Made by a program: the position numbers and the translations under genes. A DNA stretch of 64,000 nucleotides from Paratinospora sagittata (taxonomy: Eukaryota > Streptophyta > Magnoliopsida > Ranunculales > Menispermaceae): NCBI GenBank assembly GCA_035771175.1, contig CM069597.1:8467001-8531000 (forward strand), written 5' to 3'. This document shows, piece by piece, positions 35,452-47,348 of this stretch. Within the stretch, counting starts at the first letter, position 1, and each line of letters opens with the position of its first letter. The notes under the pieces were generated by a model. The model searched no databases, was not told the DNA's origin, and worked only from the letters and a program-made list of their open reading frames with translations.

Positions 35452-36318
35452 ATCTCCTCAACTTAAAAAATTTCGTTCTCGAAATTTAGAATCAAGGACT
35501 ATTCTGCAAGTGATACTCAATCCCAGAAAACTGCTCCCGCATTTTAGAGTTCCGCTCCCATGTTTGCTCTTCTTGATACGTGGTATCCTCCCCAACTTAG
35601 AGTTGAGTTATATCCATAACATATATGGAATCCGAATGATATATTACGAACACCTATCATCTGTGACAGTATAGTACACTCATAACTGTAACTCTCACTC
35701 ACAACAATCTCCATTTATGGCTAACTGACAATTACTACTCCAGTTTCAACCTGTTTCCTGCTCAATGCCTCAGCAACATATTGACCTTTCCCAGGATAAT
35801 AATTCAATATAAAATCAAATCCTTCGGGAATTCTTGCCACATTTATTACCTCATATTCAGTTTCTTTCCGTTCAAAGAATTACTTCAGACTCTTAAAATC
35901 TGAAGATAGTGTGACCTTTTTATTATAGAGCCAATGCTCTCATCAATTAAAAATAACTACCAACTAATTTTTATTCACTCTCAGGATAGTTATTCTCGTG
36001 CACTACCAAATATCTGGAGACACAAGTAATTAACCTATCCTTTTGTATCAATGCACAACCTAGATCTGGACGTGATATTCATCAATTACAATTACTTGCA
36101 GGTTTTGAAAATAGTAATAACATTTAATACTGTGAGAGCTTTCCCATGCACAACGGTCCACACATTATATAGCATTCATCTGGTTTAGTTTCGTGAGTGG
36201 AATAGATAGCTTCAAGGATCTTTCCACACACTTTCTATATCATAGTACTGTTAAAATCAGTTTTAATAGTACTATGATCACTTTGACCTGCCCAACATCC
36301 TTAAAGATACTATTTAAA
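35452..36318 (-). pseudogene. Pol remnants of family B, copy 1
   Basis: Minus frames show a chromodomain-like tail (TTYQEEQTWERNSKMREQFS) ending near the LTR, then with most of the integrase deleted an RNase H piece (FFERKETEYEVINVARIP, NYYPGKGQYVAEALSRK) at about 35740-35890. The rest to 36318 is degenerate pol. The family A element is inserted at 36319. Confidence 0.7.
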
Positions 36319-37744
36319 TGTAATACCCTGTATTTCACAAAAAAAAAAAATCGTTTGGGCAGAAATGCCCGGACGTGTCCGGACGTTCAGGCAGGCGCCA
36401 AAACTCCTATATAAGAAGCCCTCCCCCTCTTCATTTTTCACACCAAATTCACTCCAAATTGTGATTTTTCCTCCTCTTTTCACTCATTCTGAGTTTTTAG
36501 TCTTTTGAGACTCTATGTTTGAGACTCTCGGTGTAGTGCGACGAAGTTCTATCCGGAGGAAAGTGCCAGATCTGAAAAACAAGAAGTTCTTATCTGAAGG
36601 TGGGAAATGAAACATAGGTTTACGTGTTTTATAACTTTTATTAAAGTTTACATTCAATTATTATTATGTCTACTGTTCATTTAAACTACATTATGTCATA
36701 TAATGTTTATACCGTCGCACTTATGCCTGTATATTTGGAATTCACGTATTACACTGTTATAATGTCGGATTTGTGGTCAATCTGGCTCAACTAGACTCGG
36801 TCTTGTCCTCAGTAACTTTAAATAGTGAACGGGAGGCAGCAGGCTGCTCTAGGAGATTGGTATTTAAGCAGACCTTGTGTCTCACCTCTCAACTGGGGAC
36901 TGATCTAGTTGATCTTATTGAAAGCTATCAGCTTATACAAGTAATACTGAATGCCCTAACCTTGCACGTCGTGATACCGACCCTGATAAGAATTACCAGG
37001 CGTTGCCAAAGTCAGTCTAAATGTCAAGAAAAGACCAGACCAGTAGACTAGACCAGTTCATGCATTGGCATCATACGTATCACCACCTAGGGACGTATGT
37101 GGTTTATGATTCATAGAATAGTTAGGAACATTGCTCGCTATTCATTATATTTCTCTAGAGATGGATGTACAATGAGAACCCGACTATGCTTGGGGAGGGA
37201 CATCAGTACGTAAATCCAGAGCATCGATCTTGAGGAGGGACGCACAATAGAACCTGGCTACGCCAGGGGAGAACGTCTGGACGGACATTTGTACGTGAAC
37301 TCAGGCGATGTACGTTCATCAAACCAATACGAGACGGTGTCATGCATACATACATATTGATTGATTATGATGCTCTAATGTGTATTTAAGATATTTGATA
37401 TTGAAGTATACTTTATTAATTGTTATACTCACGAACTATTTACCCACTGAGCGCGTTAAGCTCACTCCATTATTATCCAATTTTTCACAGGAAATTAGGA
37501 TGAACTGGGTGCAGGTTATGGGGCCCATATTTTGTACCCTTTGTATTATTCATTGGGGATTTTGGGGAGTATGTTCCCTTGACCATTTCATGTACAAATT
37601 ATATTCTGATTTAAATGAAATCAGACTTCCACTGTATATTATATTTCCGCTGCGCACTCTGTTGTTACCATTACTATTATTCCAAATGCGCGCTCCGTCC
37701 GCGAGTATACCTCCGGTTTAGGCGTGTCTGGGCGGGGTGTGACA
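36319..37744 (+). repeat. 5' LTR of the long A element
   Basis: TGTAATACCCTG to GGCGGGGTGTGACA, 1426 bp. U3 has only one or two copies of the CCGGACGTTCAGG motif before CTATATAAG, unlike the long arrays of the non-autonomous copy. Confidence 0.92.
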
Positions 37745-37749
37745 TTTAA

Positions 37750-37761
37750 TGGTATTAGTGC
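37750..37761 (+). promoter_or_regulatory. Primer binding site, degenerate initiator-Met type
   Basis: TGGTATTAGTGC, two changes from TGGTATCAGAGC, five bases after the LTR. Confidence 0.75.
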
Positions 37762-37799
37762 GTGCGGTCCAAGGCCCGCCCAAGTCTACCAAATTAGGG

Positions 37800-38480
37800 G
37801 AAGAAAATTTTTATTAGATATATATATCTCTAGAACTATATATATATATATATATATATGTCAATTATATATAGTTGAGATTTATATTAAATATATATCT
37901 AGAAAACTATATGATTTTTATATAGTTTGATTTAAATATATATATAGTTATGATTTATGAAAACTATATATATTGTTATGATTGAATATATATATCTATA
38001 TACCTTAGTATATATGAGATATATATATATATATATATCATATTATTGATGAAAAATAGGGAAGAAAAATTTCATTAGATATATATATCTTTAGAACTAT
38101 ATATATATATGAATTATATATAGTTAAGATTTGTATTAAATATATATCTAAGAAAACTATATAGTTTTATATAGTTTAAATTTATATATATGGTTATGAT
38201 TTATGAAAACTATATATATGATTATGATTAAATATATATATCTATATATATATCTATGCATATAGGAGATATATATATATATACCATGTTACTAATGAAA
38301 AATTTTGGATGAAATTTTTTTTTATTAGATATATATATCTCTATAACTATATATATATGTCAATTATATATAGTTGAGATTTATCTTAAATATATATCTA
38401 GAAAACTATATGATTTTTATATAGTTTGATTTAAATATACATATAGTCATGATTTATTAAAAACTATATGTATAGTTATG

Positions 38481-38529
<49 letters not shown>

Positions 38530-38700
38530 TTATTAATGAAAAAATTGACTGAAAAATGTTATTAGATATGTATATCTTTAGAACTATATATATATATGAA
38601 TTATATATATTTATATATAGGTATGATTAAATATATATATCTATACATTCATATATGAATACGATATATATACATCGAATTGCTAATGAAGAATTTTGAT
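37800..38700 (+). repeat. AT-rich leader with about four tandem segments
   Basis: Segments of roughly 200-270 bp each start near TTATTAGATATATATATCT (37811, 38067, 38323, 38559) and carry TCTAGAACTATATATAT and ATATAGTTAAGATTT-type phrases. Noncoding. Confidence 0.8.
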
Positions 38701-38825
38701 TTCATGATGGCATAAATATCAAGAGAAAAATAGAAAATATTGTCTAAAAGAAAAAGAATAAATCTTAAAAATGTTATGAATTTATTTTGTGTCTGTCACA
38801 AATTTATTTTCCTTTCAGCAAAAGA

Positions 38826-40084
38826 ATGGTCTCAAGTGAAGGAGCAACTTCCAGTAGTAGGGAACCAATTCCCACTAGACTCAAGGAATTGTTTAAGAGG
38901 GAGGTTATGACTATGAGGAGCATTGATAATAGAGATCTTCGCCTCCGCCCCATCCTTCACGACAAACTCGCAACTCTGGGTTGGTTGAACATAACGAAAG
39001 TTGAGGGTCACGTCTCTTACAGCTTGGTGAGATCTTTCTACGAAGCCATGAATTACGTGGGACTTCAAGAAGAGGGGATCGGCCCTGTTTTGGAGACAAC
39101 AGTCATGGGAATAACTATCAACATCGAGATTATTGCTCGACTTATGGAGATTCCGATTGAGGAGAGAATTATTGATCCACATGACCAGACAATTACAGAA
39201 ATCGCGGAGCCTATGAACAATTACTCAATTCCCTCACCAAGGAGCCAAACACTCAATCGACGTACACCAACCTCCCAAACAATTATCTTAAGCCAGCACT
39301 TGCCGGTCTTGGAAAGATTGTATACGGCAACATCTTGCCAGAAAGGGGGACTAGAGGCACTATGTCAAGGGCCCAACTTCTTGTGTTATATTGCATAGAG
39401 AATGCCGAAAGAATGAGAGACGAACATGGACGTTGTCTTCGAAGAAGTCGACTCAAGATTCCCGTCAGGGAAGCACCAACAAATGAGCCAAATCAGAATC
39501 CTACGTCAAACCCAACCCCGAATATTGATCCAACCGATCGACTATTCACTGAGGAAGAGTTATTTGCTACACTGAATCAACCTCAACCAAGTCATAATAG
39601 ACAAAGTACTCAAACAAATCCACCAACATGGAACATGCCAACTCAAGGCAACACTTCGTACCAAAGGTTTCCAACTCCTGAGGTACAGTATCAGCCAGTT
39701 CCACAAGTTGTTGTAAACCAACAACAACAGTATTGGGCACTAAATTTTGGAGGGCAAAACATCCCAATGAGCCCATTGTTTCAAAACTTTTCACCTATGA
39801 GTCACCCGTACAACCAATACTTTCCCCCAATGCTTATGGCCTACCCTCCACCTGTGGGACAATCGACCCATCAACCACCAATAGGCCAATCAACTAACCT
39901 ATTTGAACGGTTAAATGAAATGGCATCCAATACGGCGAAAATGAGAGAGACTCAAAATAATATATTAACACGTATGCAAAACTCCGAAGCAGAGCGAGCA
40001 CACTCTCAACCTTCTGCTAGTAGTCGTTCTGTACCTAGCAGGAGATCTAGAAGGAGCGGTAGTAGACAGGAAAATCAAGATTGA
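38826..40084 (+). pseudogene. aORF of the long A element, disrupted
   Basis: ATG 38826 (MVSSEGATSSS) after the acceptor-like TTTTCCTTTCAG. The same blocks as at 26589 follow up to residue about 130. A one-base loss near 39212 shifts the frame, and about 260 bp of the middle domain are missing at 39403 (junction CATAGAGA/ATGCCG). The C-terminus is complete here: a Gln/Pro/Asn-rich linker (PQPSHNRQSTQTNPPTW) and a Ser/Arg-rich end SRRSGSRQENQD. The linker is absent from the non-autonomous copy. Function unknown. Confidence 0.75.
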
Positions 40085-40865
40085 TTACTGGCATTGTAAA
40101 CTTTTCTTTGATATATATGAATGAAATGTTTTGTTTAAGACTATCTTTGATGGGCCGACTTACAGCCATTCTTTCTTTTGTATCACTAACTTTGGAGTGG
40201 TATGGGACATAACAAAATTAGAGGATACTAAATAAAATGTGGAAGTAAGAAAACCCACGACCTTGTGTAAAAAGAAACATTTGGAGAAAGTTGCATTACT
40301 AACATTATCACTAAGTTTACACGGTATGGGACGAGTAAATTTGGAAGATACTATTGGTGAACTGCTATTCAGCCGATGTTTTTAGAGACCGTGTTCATAC
40401 AACTTAACTTGGTTAACACCCTTATTACCAAAGTCATGTGGTATGGGACACATGAACTTATTTAATAATCGAAAAGACTAAGAGTAAGAGTTTGAATGCA
40501 TAAGATTGCGATAGAACGTTAGATCAGGATATTTACCGAGGTAAATCTTAAGAATTCTTATGACTCGTATGGATTTTCAATGAAATATATATGTATGTTC
40601 ACAAAAACCAAAACCAAATCATTTTAAATACTTGCAAAGTTTTATACTTATTATGTAAACATTCTAACCTTGTTTTTACACCATGGCCAAACATACGAGA
40701 TATATAAGATTATTTGATTCCTCAACAAAAACCTTACACTATACTTAGAACAATAAGTGATTTTAACATGGCAGTACTCTCGAAATTGTTGCTAAGCATA
40801 CTATAGAATTATACTTGGCTACAGTTCCTAAATCTTGGCTTTATTTTCTCCTTGCCAGTGAGAAA
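40085..40865 (+). other. Spacer between aORF and gag
   Basis: No ORF. It ends with TTTTCTCCTTGCCAG (40844-40858), a splice-acceptor-like tract 7 bases before the gag ATG. Confidence 0.6.
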
Positions 40866-42060
40866 ATGCAAACCGGGAAGAGAGGAAGGCCACGTACTGT
40901 CCGTCAAGCAGTGGAGGCACCTCCTGAGATTCAAGAACAGCCGCCTCTGACGACAGCACGCGTTACACCCGACACTGCCACTACATCTGGGCAGGAAATA
41001 CCACCCGCACCCGCACCCTTTGCCATGCCTTCGAGCATGGAAACCATCTTCACCGGGCTTTATTGAGGCGATGAAAGCCATTGTTCAAACGGCCGTTCGT
41101 GAGACCACGGCCAGTCAGGTTGCCACGGATAAGGCACCTGTAAGATTTGGTTCGAAATCTCAAACCGATCAGATTACCAAGCACAAGAGGCTACAACCTC
41201 TTACTTTTGCTGGCATCATTGATGCTGATGAGGTGCAAAAGTGGTTGAATGAGTCAAAGAAGGCTCTTTATGCAATGGGAGTCGATGAGACTCAAAAAAT
41301 TCCACAAGCGACCTACCAACTTGTTGGTGGGGCAAACACATGGTGGATAACAGTGAAAGAGGACCCAAAGGTCAACACAGCAGATATGACTTGGCAACAG
41401 TTCGAGTCAATGTTTATTGATGAGTATTTTCCCGGCGCTGCGAAGAGGCAGAAGCGCCAGGAATTCTCTAAGTTATACCAGGCAGCATAACCGTCAGGGA
41501 ATATGCTGGAAAGTTCAAAGAATTATCAGTCTACTCTCTCTCCACCATCTCAACGGAGCAAGATAAGACTGAGAAATTTTATAATAGCCTTCGCCATGAT
41601 ATTCGACAAGCCTTGTCGATCTTAGATCTCAAGATTTACAAGGAGGTTGTTGACAAGGCCATGAGCTTTGAACAAGAGAAGATCATACAGGAGCAGAGAA
41701 TGAATAAGGAAAAATGGCCTGCAACGTTTTCCCAACAAGGCTCACAACAGGGCAACAAGAAGAAGCCCTACTACAATCAAAACCCAGCCCTCCCAGCCCC
41801 TGTTTCGAAGAATGAGGCCACAACACCTGCGGCTGAACCTTCTAACCCTAACCATCAGGGTTTTCGTAATCATTGCCGTAGAGGTCGTTATGGAAGGGGT
41901 GGCCATAGAAACGGCAATGGCAGAGGTGGTGGTCGACACCACAATCAACATGGCCAGCAGAACAATTAACATGGCCAATAGAACCATCCGTAACATCAGC
42001 CGACGTGTTTCAACTGCGACCAGAAGGGCCATGTAAAATATCTCTGTCCGCACCTTCAAC
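40866..42060 (+). pseudogene. Gag of the long A element, disrupted
   Basis: Starts MQTGKRGRPRTVRQ. The retrotransposon gag domain has ADEVQKWLNESKKAL, ATYQLVGGANTWW and FESMFIDEYFPGAAK, then EKFYNSLRHDIRQALSI in the next frame. A Gly/Arg/Asn-rich linker leads to one CCHC knuckle at 42006-42047 (CFNCDQKGHVKYLC). Frameshifts lie near 41050 and 41488, and stops at 41967 and just after. Confidence 0.88.
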
Positions 42061-42623
42061 AACCTATTCCCGTTGTTCCAGTCCAACAAGCACCACCTGC
42101 TGCTAATGCCCAACCCAGGCAGAACCAGCAGAACCAGGGTCAACGGAATCAGGGCAGAGCATTTGCCATCGCTCAACAACCCCTCCCAGATAACAATGTA
42201 GTTGAAGGTACCTTTCCTCTGTTCAATACAATGGTGCATGTTTTGTTTGATTCAGGTGCTACGCATTCTTATATATCGTTAGCATTGGTAAGACATTTAG
42301 GCTTGCAGCCTGAACCCACTGACATCACACTCCATGTCACATCACCGTTCGGATCTGGTACTGACGTGAATTCGCAGTGTTCGCGATGTGAGCTTAGAAT
42401 GTCAGAACATATAATATATGCAGATCTTTTTGTGATGGATATTGAAGACTTTGACATCATCCTCGGCATGGACTGGCTAGCACCACTGAATGCAAAGATC
42501 GAATGTATGAATAAGCAAGTTCAGTTAACCTTGCCTACAGGTCAAGATTCAAGGAACAAGGAAATGGTTACACAAATCAACAGTTGCACTTCTCAAGGCA
42601 CAACTTTGAGCTCTATCCCTTAG
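42051..42623 (+). pseudogene. Aspartic protease of the long A element
   Basis: After a Gln/Pro/Asn-rich linker comes the active site VLFDSGATHSYIS and, 70 residues on, the flap-end motif IILGMDWLAPLNAKI. The segment is open but downstream of broken gag; a shift near 42600 separates it from RT. Confidence 0.9.
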
Positions 42624-42639
42624 TGAAGAAAATGAATCA

Positions 42640-44040
42640 CCAACACTATACTCTCTCGAAGTACAGGATGTCCCTGTAATATCGGAATTTCCAACTATTT
42701 TTCAAAATGACCTTCCTAGTCTACCGCCTGTTCGAGAATTCGATTTTGAAATCAACCTTATACCTAGGACAGGGCCTATCTCAATTCCACCATACAGAAT
42801 GTCAAATGTCGAGCAGGTCGAATTAGACAAACAACTGAAGGAATTAGAGAGTAATGGCTTCATTAGAAAGAGTTTATCACCCTGGGGCGCTCCAGTTCTG
42901 TTTGTTCATAAAAAGGATGGTTCGTTACGACTTTGCATCGATTATCGCAAGTTGAATAACGTCACCATCAAGAATAGATATCCATTGCCCAGGATCGATG
43001 ACTTGTTCAACCAACTTAGAGACGCCAAATACTTCTCTAAGATTGATTTACGGTCCGGTTATCACCAACTCCGAATCTGAGAGTCGGACATTACCAAGAC
43101 GGCGTTCAGAACTCGGTACGGTCACTACGAGTTCTTAGTCATGTCGTTCGGTCTAACAAATACACCTGCGGCATTCATGGATTTGATGAATCACATCTTC
43201 TCGTTGTACTTAGACAGATTTGTGGTGGTTTTTGTGGACGACATCTTGATATACTCCTCAACCGAGGAAGACCATAAGATACATCTGAAGATAGTCCTCC
43301 AGACCTTGAGAAGCCACCAACTGTATGCAAAGTTGAGTAAGTGAGAATTTTGGGCAAAGAGAGTTCAATTCCTAGGCCATGTGGTTTCAGGCAATGGCAT
43401 TGAGGTAGATCCTTCTAAGGTTGAAGCAGTTTTAAACTGGAAGCAGTTTTAAACTAGAAGCAGTCTACCACTGTTACTCAGATTAGGAGTTTTCTTGGTT
43501 TGGCTGGCTATTATAGACGCTTCATCGAGGACTTCTCAAAGATTGTTGAACCTATGACCAAGCTCACTCGAAAAGACGTGCGATTCATCTAGAATCCCGC
43601 CTATGAAGCATCATTTCAGGAATTGAAGAAACGCCTCACGACGACACCTGTACTTATCACTCCAAGAAATGCAATTGGATTTTTATTATACACCGACACC
43701 TCTCTCCAAGGCTTAGGTGTCGTGCTAATGCAAGAAGGCCAAGTGGTTGCATATGCATCCAGATAACTAAAAATTCATGAGGGTAATTACCCAACACATG
43801 ACTTGGAACTTGCAGTTGTTGTGTTTGCACTGAAATTATGGCATCATTACCTATACGGTGAACGGTTCGAGGTATTCTCAAATCACAAGAGTCTTAAGTA
43901 CATATACACTCAGAGAGACCTAAACCTCCGCCAAAGACGATGGTTGGAGTTCTTGAAAGATTATGACTTTCAACTCCAGTACCATCCCGAAAAAGCCAAT
44001 GTTGTGGTTGATGCCCTGAGTAGAAAATCGTACGTTGCTT
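42640..44040 (+). pseudogene. Reverse transcriptase and RNase H of the long A element
   Basis: [47 protein letters not shown] and the catalytic [10 protein letters not shown]. Stops lie at 43078-43080 and 43342-43344. A 17-bp tandem duplication (43423-43456, GAAGCAGTTTTAAACTG) shifts the frame in the thumb region. RNase H follows with YTDTSLQGLGVVL, a stop near 43765, [15 protein letters not shown] and [12 protein letters not shown]. Confidence 0.9.
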
Positions 44041-45635
44041 GCACTCTTAACTTTGAAACGGGGAAGTTGGCTACAGAGATGGAGAACTTTAACCTACAAC
44101 TGATCGAAGAGGGAACAAGATCACGACTCTCTCAATTATCAGCCAACTCTGAGCTAGTTCGAAAGATTTCAGCTACTCAAGCCAATGACGCTATGTTAAT
44201 GGAGAAACGAGAACTTCTACTCAGCGGACATGACCTTCCTTACTGGTCGGTCTCAAAAGACGGGGCCGTCTTCTATAAAAAACATCTCTGCCTACCGAAC
44301 GATCCTAAGGTTCGGAAAGAAGTGCTTACTGAGATGCACTGTTCAAGGTACGCTATGCATCCTGGGGGTGACAAGATGTACAAGGATGTCAAGCGACAAT
44401 TCTGGTTTTCTGGAATGAAGAAGGCGATTGCAGACCTCGTTGCTCGATGCCTCTTTTGCCAGAAAGTTAAGGCAGAACGAAGACTTCCCTCTTGACTTCT
44501 CCAGCCGTTACCTATTAGAGAATGGAAGTGGGAGAACATCGCGATGGATTTTGTTACGGCCTTACCTCGAAATAATAAAAGGCAAGATGCTATCTGGGTT
44601 ATAATTGACAGACTTACAAAGTCTGCAGACTTCTTGCCAATAAAGTTCACGGATAACCCCGCCAAACTTGCAGAACTATATGAAAGAGAGATCGTACGCC
44701 TTCATGGCATACCACTCACGATCGTCTCTGATCGAGACCCTCGATTCATATCAAACTTTTGGGAAAGCTTCCAGAGTAGAATGGGTTCTAAGATCACCAT
44801 GAGCTCAACATTTCACCCTCAGACTGATGGCCAGTCAGAGTGGCTTATCCAAATCTTAGAAGACATGTTACGATGCTGCATTTTGGACTTTAATGACGGA
44901 TGGGCGAAATACTTACATTTAGCTGTGTTTGCATACAACAACTGCTACCAAACTAGTATCGGCATGGCAACGTACGAGGCTCTCTATGGTCGCCCTTGCA
45001 GATCTCCGGTATGCTGGTTAGATATGGCAGATTGACCGCAGTTAGGCCCTGAACTAGTTCGAGAGACTTTTGAGAAGATCACACTAGTAAAGGAACGATT
45101 TCGTGTTGCACAAAGTCGACATAAGAGCTATGCTGACAAGCGGAGACAACCTCTAGAATTTGATAAGGGGGACTTTATTTTTCTAAAAGTTCAGCCCACA
45201 AGAGGTGTCAAACGCTTTGGGATCAAAGGAAAGCTCTCCCCGCGTTATATAGGTCCATTTCAAATTATTGATCGTATTGGCAAACTTTCTTATCGTCTGT
45301 CCCTTCCATCGTCCATGCCTAAGGTTCATGACGTTTTTCACGTATCTATGCTTCGCAAGTATCATCCTTATCCTTCGCATATCATCTCTTTAGTCGAGGT
45401 TCTGGTTGAGGAAGGAAATAAGTATCAGGAGAGAGCGATACAAGTTTTAGATAGAAAAACTCAAGAACTACGGCGACGTAGCAAACCACTTGTGAAAGTG
45501 CTCTGGGATCACCACGGCGTAGAGGAAGCAACATGGGAACTAGAAGCAACAAGTCAATTAAACAGAAATATCCTGAATTGTTTTCTAGTACCAACTAATG
45601 ATGTGATACATTGTACTATTTTCACTTATCAATAA
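44041..45635 (+). pseudogene. Integrase with chromodomain-like tail, long A element
   Basis: H2C2 module ([17 protein letters not shown]...CLFCQ), then the DDE core: Asp in AMDFVTALP, Asp in IVSDRDPRFI, Glu in GQSEWLIQILEDM. A C-terminal KLSPRYIGPFQII block and HDVFHVSMLRKYHP follow, then the chromodomain-like tail KVLWDHHGVEEATWE. Stops at 44493-44495 and 45033-45035 interrupt an otherwise open frame. Confidence 0.92.
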
Positions 45636-45695
45636 AATGATGAAACATTGTTTACACTTATCTTAATACATTGTTTCACTTGAATAACTACGCAG

Positions 45696-46193
45696 ATGGC
45701 TGAAAATAATATCAATGGATATAGTGATGCACACACGCAGTGGCCTCCTTGACAACCTGTGGGTACTTCTCAAGAAGCAGAGTCAAGTCACAACTACTTT
45801 GCATCACCAACTTCATCACCACACAGACAGCGATCATTATCGCCAGAGCGTGCATGGCTTTTTCGTAACAATCTCGTGCCCTCATCTTGGCAAGACCTTC
45901 TACCAAAATTGTCAGGCGGCCGGATTCGAGCAACTGCACAAAAAATTATTCCACCGCTCAACCTACCTCCCCTCAAACGATGTAACCAGTGCCCTACACC
46001 ACCATCTGTTATGCAAACGTTGGAATGTTCAGAGGACGAGTCTGATTCCATTTGCTCTCCATGGTTTTATGATGATGAGGATTCCACCGGCCACAGTGCT
46101 ATTCAGGGACCATACAAGCACTACCCTAAACTCCCAAGAGATGACGCCGGTAGTGAATCTCAAGCAGATAACCATCATAACTACTTGAATTGA
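45696..46193 (+). pseudogene. Extra ORF downstream of pol (3' ORF), family A
   Basis: ATG 45696 (MAENNINGYSDAHTQWPP) directly follows a CAG that ends an acceptor-like tract. One TGA at codon 19 (45750-45752) interrupts 165 codons. The product would be Ser/Pro-rich in the middle (SSPHRQRSLSPERAW), basic (PPLKRC), then acidic (ECSEDESDS), ending ADNHHNYLN. A minus-strand copy is at 62558-63051, and its C-terminal end survives at 28090-28171. No domain recognised; an overlapping second frame is also open but ends in low-complexity sequence. Confidence 0.6.
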
Positions 46194-46227
46194 TTTCGAG
46201 GGCGAAATCCCTTTAAGGGGGGTAGAG

Positions 46228-47348
46228 TGTAATACCCTGTATTTCACAAAAAAAAAAAATTCGTTTGGGCAGAAATGCGCGTACGTTCAGGCGCCAAAAC
46301 TCCTATATAAGGAGCCCTCCCCCTCTTCATTTTTCACACCAAATTCACTCCAAATTGTGATTTTTCCTCCTCTTTTCACTCATTCGGAGTTTTTAGTCTT
46401 TTGAGACTCTCTGTTCATGACTCTCGGTGCGATGCGGCGAAGTTCTGTCCGGAGGAAAGAGCAAGATCTGAAAAAGAAAAAGTTTTTATCTGAAGGTGGG
46501 GAACGAAACATAGGTTTGCGTGTTTTATAACTTTTATTAAAGTTTACATTCAATTATTATTATGTCTACTGTTCATTTACACTGCAGTATGTCATATAAT
46601 GTTTATATTGTCGCACTTATGCCTGTATATTTGGAATTCACGTATTACACTGTTATAATGCCGGATTTGTGGTCAATCTGGCTCAACTAGACTCGGTCTT
46701 GTCCTCAGTAACTTTAAATAGTGAACGGGAGGCAGCGGGCTGCTCTAGGTGATTAGTATTTAAGAAGACCTTGTATCTCACCTCTCAACTGGGGACTGAT
46801 CTAGTTGGTCTTATTGAAAGCTATCAGCTTATACAAGTAATACTGAATGTCCTAACCTTGCACGTCGTGATACCGACCCTGATAAGAATCACCAGACGTT
46901 GCCAAAGGCAGTCTAAATGTCAAGAAAAGACCAGACCAGTAGACTAGACCAGTTCATGCATTGGCATCATACATATCACCACCTAGGGACGTATGTGGTT
47001 TATGATTCATAAAATAGTTAGGAGCATTGCTCGCTATTCATTATATTTCTCTGGAGAGGGACGTACAATGAGAACCTGGCTATGCCTGGGGAGGGACATC
47101 AGTACGTGAATCCAGAGCATCGATCTTGAGGAGGGACGTACAATAGAACCTGGCTACGCCAGGGGAGAACGTCCGGACGGACATTTGTACGTGAACTCAG
47201 GCGATGTACGTTCATGAAACTAATACGAGACAGTGTCATGCATACACACATATTGATTGATTATGATGCTCTAATGTGTATTTAAGATATTTCATCAGAC
47301 TTGTACTGTATATTATATTTCAGCTGCGCACTCTTTTGTTACCATTGT
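46228..47348 (+). repeat. 3' LTR of the long A element, truncated
   Basis: TGTAATACCCTG after the polypurine tract TTTAAGGGGGGTAGAG (46212-46227). About 230 bp are missing at 47293 (TTTAAGATATTT/CATCAGAC), and the last part is cut at TTACCATTGT by the S palindrome. Confidence 0.88.

Larger units (their letters stand above)
36319..47348 (+). mobile_element. Long family A chromovirus-type element with extra ORFs
   Basis: 5' LTR, initiator-Met primer site, AT-rich leader, aORF, gag, protease, RT, RNase H, integrase with chromodomain-like tail, 3' ORF, polypurine tract and a truncated 3' LTR; about 11 kb. The integrase tail (WDHHGVEEATWELEA) points to the Tekay-like chromoviruses. At least six stops and several shifts make it inactive. 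Left target flank TTAAA; the right end is lost at the S palindrome. Confidence 0.9.

Noticed and set aside
45715..46188. 157-codon frame overlapping the 3' ORF
   Set aside because: Its N-terminus is not shared by the other copies, and the tail HHNYLN of the other frame is preserved in three copies; the overlap is probably a shadow frame.
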